Shown: positions 33,590 through 43,416 of the stretch, one piece after another
Layout: each line of letters starts with the position of its first letter
Position numbering within the stretch: position 1 is the first letter of the stretch
Source: Oscarella lobularis
Lineage: Eukaryota > Porifera > Homoscleromorpha > Homosclerophorida > Oscarellidae
NCBI RefSeq assembly: GCF_947507565.1
Contig: NC_089175.1
Coordinates: forward strand, 6,871,733 to 6,935,732
DNA: 64,000 nt
Reading direction: 5' to 3'
Program-made: the position numbers and the translations under genes
The notes under the pieces: model-generated
The model's database searches: none
Seen by the model: only the letters and a program-made list of their open reading frames with translations
Told to the model about the DNA's origin: nothing

Positions 33590-36500
33590 GACGCTCAGAA
33601 GCTTCCTGATCTCAGCCCCAGACTTGCGCGAGTAGAACCGAGTCGTGAGATTGGTGAGTGCTTCATTCTCTTAAACGTATTTGCGATACGATTGTTCTTT
33701 AAAATTCTAGCTCTTCAATACAATCCATCTCATCTCGAAATGGAAGATCTGACCTTTCACATGCGGTCTCAATGGAGAGACGTTGCACGCTGCATTGTGC
33801 CCCTCTTCACCAATTCTGAAATCGAACATATCGAGTTGCATGAGAGAGAAGATCAGCCGCTTCGCTTCCTCCAAGCCTGGATCGAGAAACACGGCCTCGA
33901 AGCAACGCGAGAATCGCTGTGCGCCGCTCTCATAGCTGTGGGCCTCGCTTCCGGTGCTAAAGAAGTCTTTCCTGAAATTTATGAGAAGATGACTAAGGTA
34001 CTGTATTTTTTATCATCAGATTCTAGCGACGCTTCTTAGGAAGAAGTTTTGAATTGGTCTGTTCAAGTTCAACCGAGTGAGCTCGATTACGACGAAGGTC
34101 TCGGCGGAGGAGCATGCGGCGAGGTATTCAAAGCGACGCTGAAGAAATCCGGGAAGCCGAAAAAAACGGTCGCCGTAAAAGTTTTCAAGGATTTCGGTAG
34201 AAGAAGAAAGACGGAAAAGTATCTATGTGTATCTGCTTTCACTTTTCTTAACGCCTGTCTGTTGCATATATTTTGCAGGGAATACGAGCTGTTTAAAAAG
34301 GAAGCCGCGATTCTCCTTCAGATCGACGAAAATCCTTTCATTTTGCGTCTGATCGGGTTCTGCGCTGTTCCAACCTTCTACGCTCTCGTGACAGAGTTTG
34401 TAAGTGGCGGAGATTTGTCTTCTCTTCTCGAGTCCCACGAGCACAGAGCGGAAGTTGACAAGTGGGAAACACGAATCAAGTTCGCAAAGCAAATTGCCAG
34501 AGGAATGCTACATCTCCACTCCAATCAACCGCCAGTGATGCACTACAACTTGAAAGCGCAGAACGTCTTGGTTGAGTGCATTCAGTACAACGACGGCGTC
34601 CAGTTTATTTGCAAGGTTGATTTTTTAATAATTAAGACGTGCCCGTTTATTAAACTCTTTCTAGGTTTCCGATTTCGGTCTTGCATTAATGTCCGGCGTC
34701 AGCTCGATTAGGACGGGGCGAGGAGTTGGTTCAAATCCGGCTTTCACGGTCGCTCACATCGCTCCCGAGCGATATTCTATCCGTCCTTACTTTGACGTAG
34801 ATGACGGGGGTTTAATACATGTAAGTGATTTGGCGAGGAAATCCGACATTTATAGCTACGGAGTTGTGCTGTGGGAAATTCGGGAAAAAGTGCGCCCGTA
34901 TAAAGGTTTTATCATTTAGTGCGCCTTGCAATGCATTCGAGAATGAACCTTTTAGATATGCCAAATATCGTCATCCACCAATCTAACAAGAGCGGAAGGG
35001 AGCTCCCAAGAGGCCGAGCAGCGAATGTTCCGCCACTTTTCAATGACCTTTTGAATAAATGCGTTGAATTCAATCCACAAGATAGGCCCACGTTTCGTGA
35101 AGCCTTTCTCAGAATGGTGGAAGCTGAAAATAGTTCGTCATTTTTTGATTTTCAGAAGTATTATGACAAGGCCCTACAACGCGGTGGCTCTGTGTCAATC
35201 AATCGGTCTCGTTTAATTGTTGTCGGCCAAGACGGTGCTGGGAAGTCGTGCCTCGTCGACTCTCTTCTTAACCGACCGTTTGAGAGCGGGAAAGCGAGCA
35301 CGGAAGGAGCGGCCGTCACCATGAGCTACACAGAGGTTAGCGGATGGAAAGCCACCAACAGGAAAGAACACTTGGATCCTCTTATTGCAGAAGGTTGCTA
35401 TTCTGACAATCTTCAGCAGTCGGCCTTAAAAAAGAACACTTCTGAGTCGACTTATTCTGCTGATAAGATAAAATCCGAGTCTCAGCAGGAGGCAGCACGA
35501 ACGAAGTCAGTACGTCCAGCGGAAGAGGTTGGCATAGAGGCCAAAATGCTCACACATAATCAGGAGATATTGGTGTCCAGTTTCCTCGCCGAAAAGCCGA
35601 GCGTAGAGGATCTCCGCGAGCGAACGCTAGGCGTTCGCGACATATGGGATTTAGGCGGACAAGAAGTTTATCTTGCAACTCACTCTGCCCTCATGCCAAA
35701 CACTTTTGGTTTGTCTATATACATGGTGGTAATGGACATATCGAAGTCGCTATCTGATACAGCTGAATCATTTTATCGATCAACGGATTCCCAAGTCATT
35801 AAACTGTCAAACGATTTTGATTGGATTCGAAAAAATGAAGACTTTCCACTCTACTGGTTTGGCTCTATCACGGCGGCCCACCAGGAAACTGAACAAGGCG
35901 ATTATTGGTTAGGCGAGGACGAGGAGGTGAAGTCTCCACCTGTTTTTGCAATAGGTTCTCACCGAGACGTCGTGGAGAACGACAAGAAAAGGTTTCCTGA
36001 TTCAGCTGCTGTGGGAAAATGGCTAAGCGAGCAAGGGGAACGCTTTGAAGAACTTCTAAGAGACAGCGATTTTGTTAGGCACATTGTCTTGCCCAAAAGA
36101 GGCAAAACCGGGAAAGACGATGAAGACTTTCGCGAGATGAGTCATTTTATTCAGCGAATTTTCCTGATAGACAATTCCGCATCTGGCTCGGGCTCTCCGT
36201 GCAGAACTGTTGAGGAGATTCGACGCAGAGTGGACTGCATGGCGTCGACGTATTGCAGGCGATTGCAGAAACAGCCCCTATTTTGGGTGTACCTTGAATT
36301 TCTTCTTTTCCGTTGGCGCAACAATATGAAAACGGTTGTGGCTAAAGTGGACGAAATAGCAGAGATTGCTCAGGAGCCGAACATCTGTGCTATATCAAGT
36401 CGTGACGAAATCTTGGCGGCGCTAAATTATCTGCCAATGTTGGAGCAATTCTTTATTACCCGGAAGTAGAGGGCTTGAAAGACTTTGTTTTCACCAGTCC

Positions 36501-37828
36501 TACATGGGTGATCAAAGCTCTGTCTGCATTTGTAACGGCTGCTAGACCGGGTCCAAAGCTGGAACCGGAATGGAATAAGCTTAAAAAAACAGGAATAATG
36601 TCTAGCGAATTAATGAAGTATCGCCTCAAGCAAATGAGACAAGAAGCCAACTCAAGGAGCGATGTGACCGGTTTCTTTGAGGACGACAATCTGGAGGGAA
36701 TTGAGAATGAAAATAAGCTAGTCGTTCGGCTTTTGCAACATCTTGACGTCATCGCACCCCTTGCTAAATCGTTCCCAAATGAATTTTATGTTCCGTCGAT
36801 GCTGAGAAAGTCATTTTTTTACTCGAGAACTCGCTGGGAAGAGCACACTTTCTCGTCCCTATTCCCTTCCCCTCTTATTGTCATTCCTACGAAGCTGAAG
36901 TTTGTTCCCGAGTGTCTCTACTTCCGTCTTGTAACCCGTTTTCTAAATTTGTATTCGGAAGAACCGCGACTTTCTCGCCATCAGTGTATTTTTCTCGTGG
37001 ACGATAAGGAATCGCGAGTTCAAGGTACGCAGTTTCTTGCTTCACACCTGTACGCTATGTTTCCTGTTTTACTTTTCTTGTAGTTGAAGTTGAATTGTTG
37101 TATCAAAGCCGAGGCAAATGGATAGGTCTAACAATTCGCTTCATCAATGACGATGACCGAAATAATATTAGCTGCACGTTCTTGGCCTCGATCAAAAACG
37201 AGTTTCGGCGACAAATGAAATCCATTTGTCAGCAGGGCATGAGGGGTTTCAAATACAAGATGTGCTGCCAAATAAGAAAAGCTGTTCACATTGAAAAGGA
37301 GTTTGGTATTGATCTCAGTAGTCTTCCCGTTATTTATAGTGACAAGGACGAATATTGTCCGAAGATTGCTCGTCTCTGCAATCCGTTTGGTGAACCACTG
37401 ACTAGAAGTCGTGAAGATCTTCTTCAAATCAACTTTTGGTTTGAGCAACCACCAGCTATTAGCAAAAGTAAGATACAGACGAGTCGATATAGAAAGCAGA
37501 AATATTTGCTTTATTTCTCTCTTTTTCAGCTGCGCTTCCTAAGGAGATAGACTCCGCTTTAATTCGTGCTGTCGCGAAGCTGGCAGCAAAAGCAAATTGG
37601 GAACTTCTTGTTCCTTTTCTGAGAGCAGAAGTCGGTAGTGCCGGCTTGGAACAGTACAAAGAGAAGTCCCCCAATCATTTTGTTCGTGCCTTTGCGGTTA
37701 TACAAGATTGGTTGCAGGACAAGGGCCGCGAGGCAACGGTAGACGTTCTGATTAAAGTTTGTAAGGAGTGTGGCATTCATCCCGATAACGTCGTAGCTGC
37801 TTACAGGGAGCAAATCGCTATTCAGTAG
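33590..37828 (+). CDS. ROCO gene C: death domain - pseudokinase - ROC-COR - death domain (1-base frameshift in COR)
   Basis: Exons at about 33590-33653, 33711-33996 (death domain), 34040-34218, 34279-34615, 34665-34905, 34956-37024, 37084-37467 and 37530-37828. The first exon starts after an acceptor and has no ATG, so the 5' end is missing or unrecognised. The kinase-like domain keeps the glycine loop (GGGACGEVF), AVK lysine, DFG (34671-34679) and APE, but HRD is HYN (34541-34549), removing the catalytic Asp. Unlike gene A it joins ROC directly with no second novel domain. ROC motifs GQDGAGKS, DLGGQ and SHRD are intact. At about 36430 one base is missing relative to gene B (TATCTGCCAATG versus TTCTTGCCAATG), breaking COR into two frames. 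The C-terminal death domain is close to that of gene B. It is either a young pseudogene or affected by a sequence error. Confidence 0.78.
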
Positions 37829-38430
37829 CGATTTTATTTCATATTGTCATAGCGCCCGCGAAAATTTTACCTGTTTTATTCTGTTGTACATCATCTACAT
37901 ACCTAGTGGAATACGTCTTCAACTGTAACTGGATCAAATCATTTGCGAGTTCAATTTACTAGCTGCTACTACATTTAGTCTATATGCTGCGACCTTTTAT
38001 ATGAATGTGTCCTTGTTGTTTTGGACCCTACCCATCCAACCCCGACCGGGCAGACTATTGAGTATTGTATTTTTTAGGTATGCCGCCGTTAGCTGTTTTT
38101 ATTTTTTTGCTTTCCTTTCTATTGTTTATTTGTAGCGTACGCTAGTGCGCTTCCATCAGTTTGCCCTGCAGTTTGTCGTCGGTCGCTTTTTATGGTAAGG
38201 AAGCCGAGCAGCGCCAACTCATGCACTCTGAGGCGCCGAAGAATTTGCAATGTAGCTAGATGTGTCGTTTCTTGGACAGCGAACAAGTACAAGAACCGAC
38301 GTACAGTATAATCGGTAGATGAACGTAAGCATTCGAAGCGCCCTCTTCTGTCCTTAGTCTCGTTTTTTCTTTGCGAAGGACGCTTCTCAAAGACGCAAGG
38401 CCGGTCCGTTGAGCGAGAACGATGTTGTTT
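37829..38430. other. 3' flank of ROCO gene C, duplicated at 63588-64000
   Basis: From the stop codon to about 38215 this matches 63588-64000 closely, apart from small indels. It contains the 12-bp perfect palindrome TAGCGTACGCTA at 38133-38144. No gene is seen in it. Confidence 0.7.
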
Positions 38431-38435
38431 TTCTG

Positions 38436-38640
38436 CGGAAGAAGCCCCGCCCCTTTCTCACTGCCCAATGGCCGCGACGCATCCTCTCCCTCGTAAGCAA
38501 TCGCGCGTCTATCGCCCCGCCGCTCCTTCGAATTTTGTTTAAATTGACTGTTTCTGTCAGCGACTTAATGATGTCGTATTCGGGGGCCCCTATTTCGGAC
38601 CCGCTGTCCATTCGTACTTGCATCGCGCGCTTGGCATATA
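38436..38640. repeat. Dispersed repeat shared with 7325-7540
   Basis: Second copy of the repeat at 7325-7540. It sits about 110-300 bp upstream of the gene at 38749 and includes CCCGCCCCTTTCTCACTG and CCAAT-like GCCCAATGG. It may therefore supply promoter elements here. Confidence 0.65.
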
Positions 38641-38748
38641 ATTTAGTACTATTGCGTGACCAGTGCGTTTGGTAGATTATACGTCAACGTGATTGCTGAA
38701 AGAAGAATCAATGGATAAGGTTCGTCTCATTCCTTTGATCGATCGGAC

Positions 38749-40331
38749 ATGCATTACAATCATCCGATGGCCGATCACGCGAGCGGTCAACATGTGCCGA
38801 TTCTCGCAGTGACGATTCATCCCGACGGCGATACGCTTTCACTTGTCGGCGGCGTTCACAATGATCCCGTTACGGGACTACTGATTCCGATCGAAATCGG
38901 CGGAATGATGCGTGACGTCTCTTCGGATTTCATTGTTCCAATCGTCGGCGTTCGCATCGATGCGACGGGACGCGTTGTGCCGATTGGCGGCTGTTCTTCG
39001 CAGGGAAAACCGATTCTTCTCGGCGACGTAGCGCGTGATTCTTACTCGGGCGAACAAGTCGTTGTGACGGGAGCGCACGGCGCTGAAGCCGGATTCGAGT
39101 CGCTTCTCGATGCAAGGAACGCGTTGTCGAATGTCTGAACTCTCTCAAGCGAGTTATGACGGAATCGCGCGGCGGCGGAGCCGGCACGGCGTTCGGAATC
39201 CACCCGGAGGAAGCGGCACTGGAAGAAGCGATGACTCAATTGGCGAAATGTCGTACGGCGACGAAACGTCGTTTAGTCGAACGCAGTCTGAATTTTCGCC
39301 GGCGACGAGCGACGGCGCTTGCGCTGCGCGAAACGGGCGGCAGTCCGGGAAGCATGGAGTTCGCTGCAACGGGACAACTCCTACCGCTTCTCGTCGGAAC
39401 AAAGATGTCTGATCCTGGCGGTTCGACGCAGCAAGTTCCCATCCTCGGTGTCGATCGCGATCGCGAGACGTCGGGTTTGATTCAGGTTGGCGGCACGATG
39501 GAAGATCCTCACGGCGGCGGCTTGGTGCCGATCGAGCTCGGTCGCTTGGCCGTGGACGCCGTCTCCGGCGAAATATCGCCCGTCTGCGGCGTGCGAATCG
39601 ACGCCAAAACGCGCACAGTCGTACCGGTGACTCTATCGTCTTCATCGAAATCATCTCGCATGAAGAGTCGAGGTTTTGCCAGCGACGACGCGCTCGCCTC
39701 GGATGCGGTCGCGCGGCGCAGCTACTGGCGTCGTCAGCGTCAGAAAGCGGACGAACTCATCGCCGAGAAGACGACGTTGATGCGACGTCTTCTCGAACCC
39801 GAATACGAAATCGATTTGGCGACGGTGCGTGACGGCTTGGACGCCGTCGCCGATCTCACGCGCCAACTCGAAACGGCAACGGCAACCGAAACGCGACGAC
39901 GCGTCGACGTTGCGACCGAGAGCGTGCCGACCGAAGTGATTGCTATGGTTACCGAGTACGACGCGGAGGAGCGCGAAATGGAATCGTTGCACGTTGCTTC
40001 ACACGCGCGTTTTGCCGCCGCAGTGCGCCGTTTCATCGCCAAAGCGAAGGAGGAGAATTCGAAATACGAAACGCGTATGTCTCAATTGGCGTTGGCTCAC
40101 AACGCCGAAGGCGAGGCGGTGGCTCGCACCCAACATAGGCAGCTGCTCGATCGGCTTCGCGGCGAGTTGAGCGAATGTCTCGTGAGTCGCATCGGCGCTT
40201 TGGATCGCGAGAGAGCGACGTTGGATTTCGCCTTTCTTTTGGCACTTTCGCTGTTCATCCGGGTTTGGAGACACCGACGCCGAGCGATAAAATCGAACAC
40301 CCATCGCGTTTGCTTCGAGAAACAGCGCTGA
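38749..40331 (+). CDS. Unrecognised protein with VPI-G-V/DP-TG repeats and coiled coil; probable 1-base frameshift near 39120
   Basis: No family recognised. Two overlapping frames look like one gene. The upstream frame (ATG 38749, stop ending 39138) contains repeats of the pattern VPI-x-(A/G)-V-x-I/D, DPVTGL-x-IPIEIGG, VPIVGVRIDA. The downstream frame (usable from before 39156 to 40331) resumes the same repeats (QVPILGV, GGGLVPIELG, SPVCGVRIDA) and then a charged, heptad-like coiled coil of about 200 residues. Upstream of ATG 39156 the second frame is open, reading ECLNSLKRV, which fits directly onto the end of the first (LLDARNALS). A 1-base indel at about 39115-39130 is the simplest link; a very small intron is the alternative. 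The final 30 residues include a hydrophobic stretch (FAFLLALSLFIRV) that could be a membrane anchor. The region is GC-rich with no introns. Real start and function are unknown. Confidence 0.65.
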
Positions 40332-40399
40332 CGAGCCATTACCATAGAGTTTTACAACAGTTTTATTGATACAAGAAAGAAAAAAACGCTGCATGCACT

Positions 40400-40705
40400 C
40401 GATCGCTCGCAAACTCCTTCCAATCGTTCCTTCTTCGATTTGATCGTTTCGTCTTCGTTTTCTTGAGCCTTATCGTCCATATTTCCACCTAAAAACATCC
40501 CGTCGTTCCGTCGTCGATTTCTTGAGCTCTTTCTTTCACGTTTCCGTAGAAAAAAGAAAAAGATTCGTCTCTGTCGTTCCATATCTTCGTCTTCTTGAGC
40601 CTTCTCGTCCACATTTCGATCTAAAAACAAAAATATTTCTCTCCGTCGTTCCGTCTTTGATTTCTTGAGCTCTCTCGTCCACGCTTCCACCTAAAAAAAA
40701 GAAAA
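40400..40705 (-). repeat. Tandem repeat, about 75-80-bp unit, four copies, splice-acceptor-like on the minus strand
   Basis: On the minus strand each unit begins with a T-rich run ending TTTTTAG (or TTTTCTAC in one copy), followed by GTGGAA...TGGACGAGA, GCTCAAGAAATC/GACG and GACGGAACGACGG. Translated, the units give a charged motif (DEKAQE-D-ED). It may be a minisatellite or a tandemly duplicated small exon. No flanking gene on the minus strand was found. Confidence 0.55.
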
Positions 40706-40739
40706 AAATTAGTATCTGTCAAAAAATCGTTGTACGTAC

Positions 40740-41400
40740 CTTTTTTGCTGCGTCCGTATTCGCGCTATCCAGGCTACACCGCGCGGAGGTTCGGACGCTT
40801 CGTAGCCCAAGGCAGCCACCGCAAAAGCAATGGCCACCCGTTCCAAAAAGTGTCGGGCGAGCCACGACGTCATCAGCCACCCCACCGGTACCCGCCTGGA
40901 TGAGAGACGGCCCCTAATACCGTAGTCCCCCGGCGCGGTGGTACCAAAAAACCCTTCGGTATGTGTTCCTGAGAAGAACCGGGGCTACTGGAAGTGGAGA
41001 GCGGCCGACCACCGTTTGTAGGAGTCGACAGTAAAGACAGTGCATGCCGGAATCGAAGTCTCCTGGGTCGGATTATCTTTGGTCTAATCGCACTGTCGGG
41101 TGAGAAAAGTGCCGGCAACCAGGCCGCTTGCAACACCCCCTCTGGGCCGTACTCACTCGAGCCTAGCGTGAGTCGTGCCCATTAGCGACAATAAGACCGC
41201 AGTAATCGCGAATCCCAGTGCGTAGACCGAGGCCGAAGCCCCCCATTGCCCTGCCTACAGGCTCCGGCACGGCATTATACCGTGGGCCACGCTGAGTCAA
41301 CTATCCAGACTTGCCTTTTGCCAAATCTCCCGGGTCGATCCGTCAAGGACGAGACGCAGATTGCTCCGCGACGCATCCACCCTCTGCTGCGACTGAAGGA
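40740..41400. other. GC-rich unassigned block
   Basis: Base composition differs sharply from both flanks. There is no protein motif in any frame and no recognised RNA. A 6-bp stem, ACTCAC...GTGAGT, lies at about 41150-41175, and several other short inverted repeats are present. It could be a fragment of a retroelement, an unrecognised structured RNA or an upstream CpG-rich regulatory region. Confidence 0.4.
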
Positions 41401-41420
41401 AATTGGGGGCGCGTTCTCCT

Positions 41421-41535
41421 TATATACTGTGGTCCCGCCCATCGCTCTGATTGGCTTGCTGGTTTCCGCTCTTCGTGCTCATTGGCTCTTTCGAAAGAAG
41501 GTGTCAAAAGGCAAACCGGTTTCGATTCCGGTTTG
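41421..41535 (+). promoter_or_regulatory. Promoter-like cluster: TATA-like, GC box, two ATTGG boxes, hairpin
   Basis: In order: TATATACTG at 41421, CCCGCCC at 41434, ATTGG at 41450 and 41481 (inverted CCAAT boxes 31 bp apart), and a perfect 8-bp stem CAAACCGG (41512-41519) / CCGGTTTG (41528-41535) with an 8-base loop. About 60 bp downstream is AACAAGATGG, a good Kozak context (ATG 41597). Confidence 0.5.
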
Positions 41536-41596
41536 ACGAAATATTGCATAACGATTTCGGTTAGAGGCGACAGATATCGCACCTGCATCGAACAAG

Positions 41597-42770
41597 ATGG
41601 CGAAGAAAACGTGGCCGCGACGAAACGAAAACGCTGCTAGGTACGTCTTTTCGTTGTTTTTCGCCGCTCATTTCGTCGCACGAAGATACGGGCGTACGAT
41701 TCACGTGATACGGAATCATCGGTGGGGAAGAAGTTCGTTTCGAGGCCATTCTAGACCGAATTCGAGCGAAACGCGGCGTCTACTACGATTAATCTGCAGA
41801 GAAGTAGGATCGCAACTGGTCGTTCGCTTGGAAAATCGAAGGAGAACGTCGATTTGCTTTCCTAGCGCCTCGAGCGAACTTTCCGAGCTAAGTATAAGGC
41901 CTAAGACGCTATTTTTTCTGTAAGGCGAATGCGCTTTTGAAGTTTAGGCTCGTTCGAACGTCTCGGTTCCGCGGAAAAGGCAGTCGTTTCGAAAAGAGAA
42001 CGAAATTGGTATGAAACGTGTTGGAATTTATTTTTACGAAATGGAGTAACATTTGCAAATTAGACGAGTCGATTTCAGTCCGACGTAACACTTGGAAATT
42101 TTCAGCCCAAAAGGAATCAACAAAAGAATTTTTAATTAATTAACAAGTAAGAAATCCTAGTATAGAGTCTCTTTCCGAGCTAAGTATAAGGCCTTAAACG
42201 CTATTTTTTCTGTAAGTTGAACGCAATTTTGTCAGCGGAAAAGTCAATAGTTTCGAAACGCCAAAGAATCTCGTCGAAACGGCTAAAATCGAATGCGAGG
42301 ACCTTCGTCGCGCCTTCAATCATCTCAAAGACGCAATCTGAGCCAAAGAGGCTTGGGACAGGTGGAGGGATTCTCGTCAGGAATTGAACGTTTGATCGAT
42401 AGGTAGCGGTCTACGAGATAACCGAAATGGTCTCAAGGAGCTGAACGGAAAGTTGGATAATTTGAAAACCGAGCTACGAATCCGTTCTCAAAGCGGCCGA
42501 AGATTTGAAACCGACGTGGATACACGAGAGACAGGGGAGACTGGATAAGGCGTACCCTGTGATGGCTACGTCCGATACGGTGAAAAACGTATCGACGTTC
42601 ACACGGTAAAACATATCGATACTAATAAGATTTTTTTTATTTTTTGGTTTTGTTGCAGCCTCTGTGTGCCGAAGTTGATCGATTCCAGGATAAAGTTGGC
42701 GATCTCGAGACGGCAGCCGATTCTTTACTCGAGCTCATCCCTCCCCGACGTACAGTGCTGGCTTGAATGT
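41597..42770 (+). pseudogene. Remnant of a small coiled-coil gene
   Basis: ATG 41597 opens a 44-base exon (MAKKTWPRRNENAAR) ending at a consensus donor GTACGT (41641). Downstream pieces with coiled-coil character occur in changing frames: GGEEVRFEAILDRIRAKRG (about 41725-41780), GLKELNGKLDNLKTELR (about 42430-42480) and AEVDRFQDKVGDLETAADS (about 42665-42720). They are separated by stops. A 45-bp piece is duplicated inside it (41877-41925 and 42170-42218). The family is not recognised. It is probably a decayed gene; a real multi-exon gene with small exons cannot be excluded. Confidence 0.35.
41877..42218. repeat. Direct repeat pair (41877-41925 and 42170-42218)
   Basis: The words CTTTCCGAGCTAAGTATAAG and GCTATTTTTTCTGTAAG recur in order about 293 bp apart with few differences. 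Both ends of the internal segment are AT-rich. This could be a local duplication or flanks of an insertion. Confidence 0.6.
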
Positions 42771-42868
42771 GGTGAAAAGTCAGGTCGCTGATACAAAGGA
42801 GAAAGAGTCCCAGCGAAACCCGAAGTCATAAAGAAGAAAACGGAACAAGTCCAGGTGAAGCGAATTGA

Positions 42869-43140
<272 letters not shown>

Positions 43141-43416
43141 GGTTGCATAAAGATTTAAAAAACGTTAGAGGAAAACTGTTTTTTTTGTTATGTTCAGCGC
43201 GCCGACCGACCGCACGCTATGTGCGAAACGCGCCCGGATCAGCAGCAAATCGAACGCGTGTCGATCGGGTGGAAATTTTCGCCGTCGTCTCGATAGTCTT
43301 ACTTCGCCTGTTCGAAGCAGAATCGAGCCGGTAGAAGAGACGAGGCGTCGTCTCGCGAGAGTCCGAGAGCGCAGAAGCGAAATCGAGGAAGAGCGTTCTC
43401 TCGAAAGGACTTCTCC

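Noticed and set aside
34720-34740. GGTTCAAATCC resembles a tRNA B box
   Set aside because: It lies within a conserved kinase-like coding exon of ROCO gene C, and no cloverleaf was found.
40873-41136. 87-residue minus-strand open frame in the GC-rich block
   Set aside because: Pro/Ser/Arg-rich composition typical of a chance frame in GC-rich DNA; no family motif.
41518-41535. GGTTTCGATTCCGG resembles a tRNA B box
   Set aside because: It is part of a perfect inverted repeat, and no A box, acceptor stem or anticodon arm can be folded around it.
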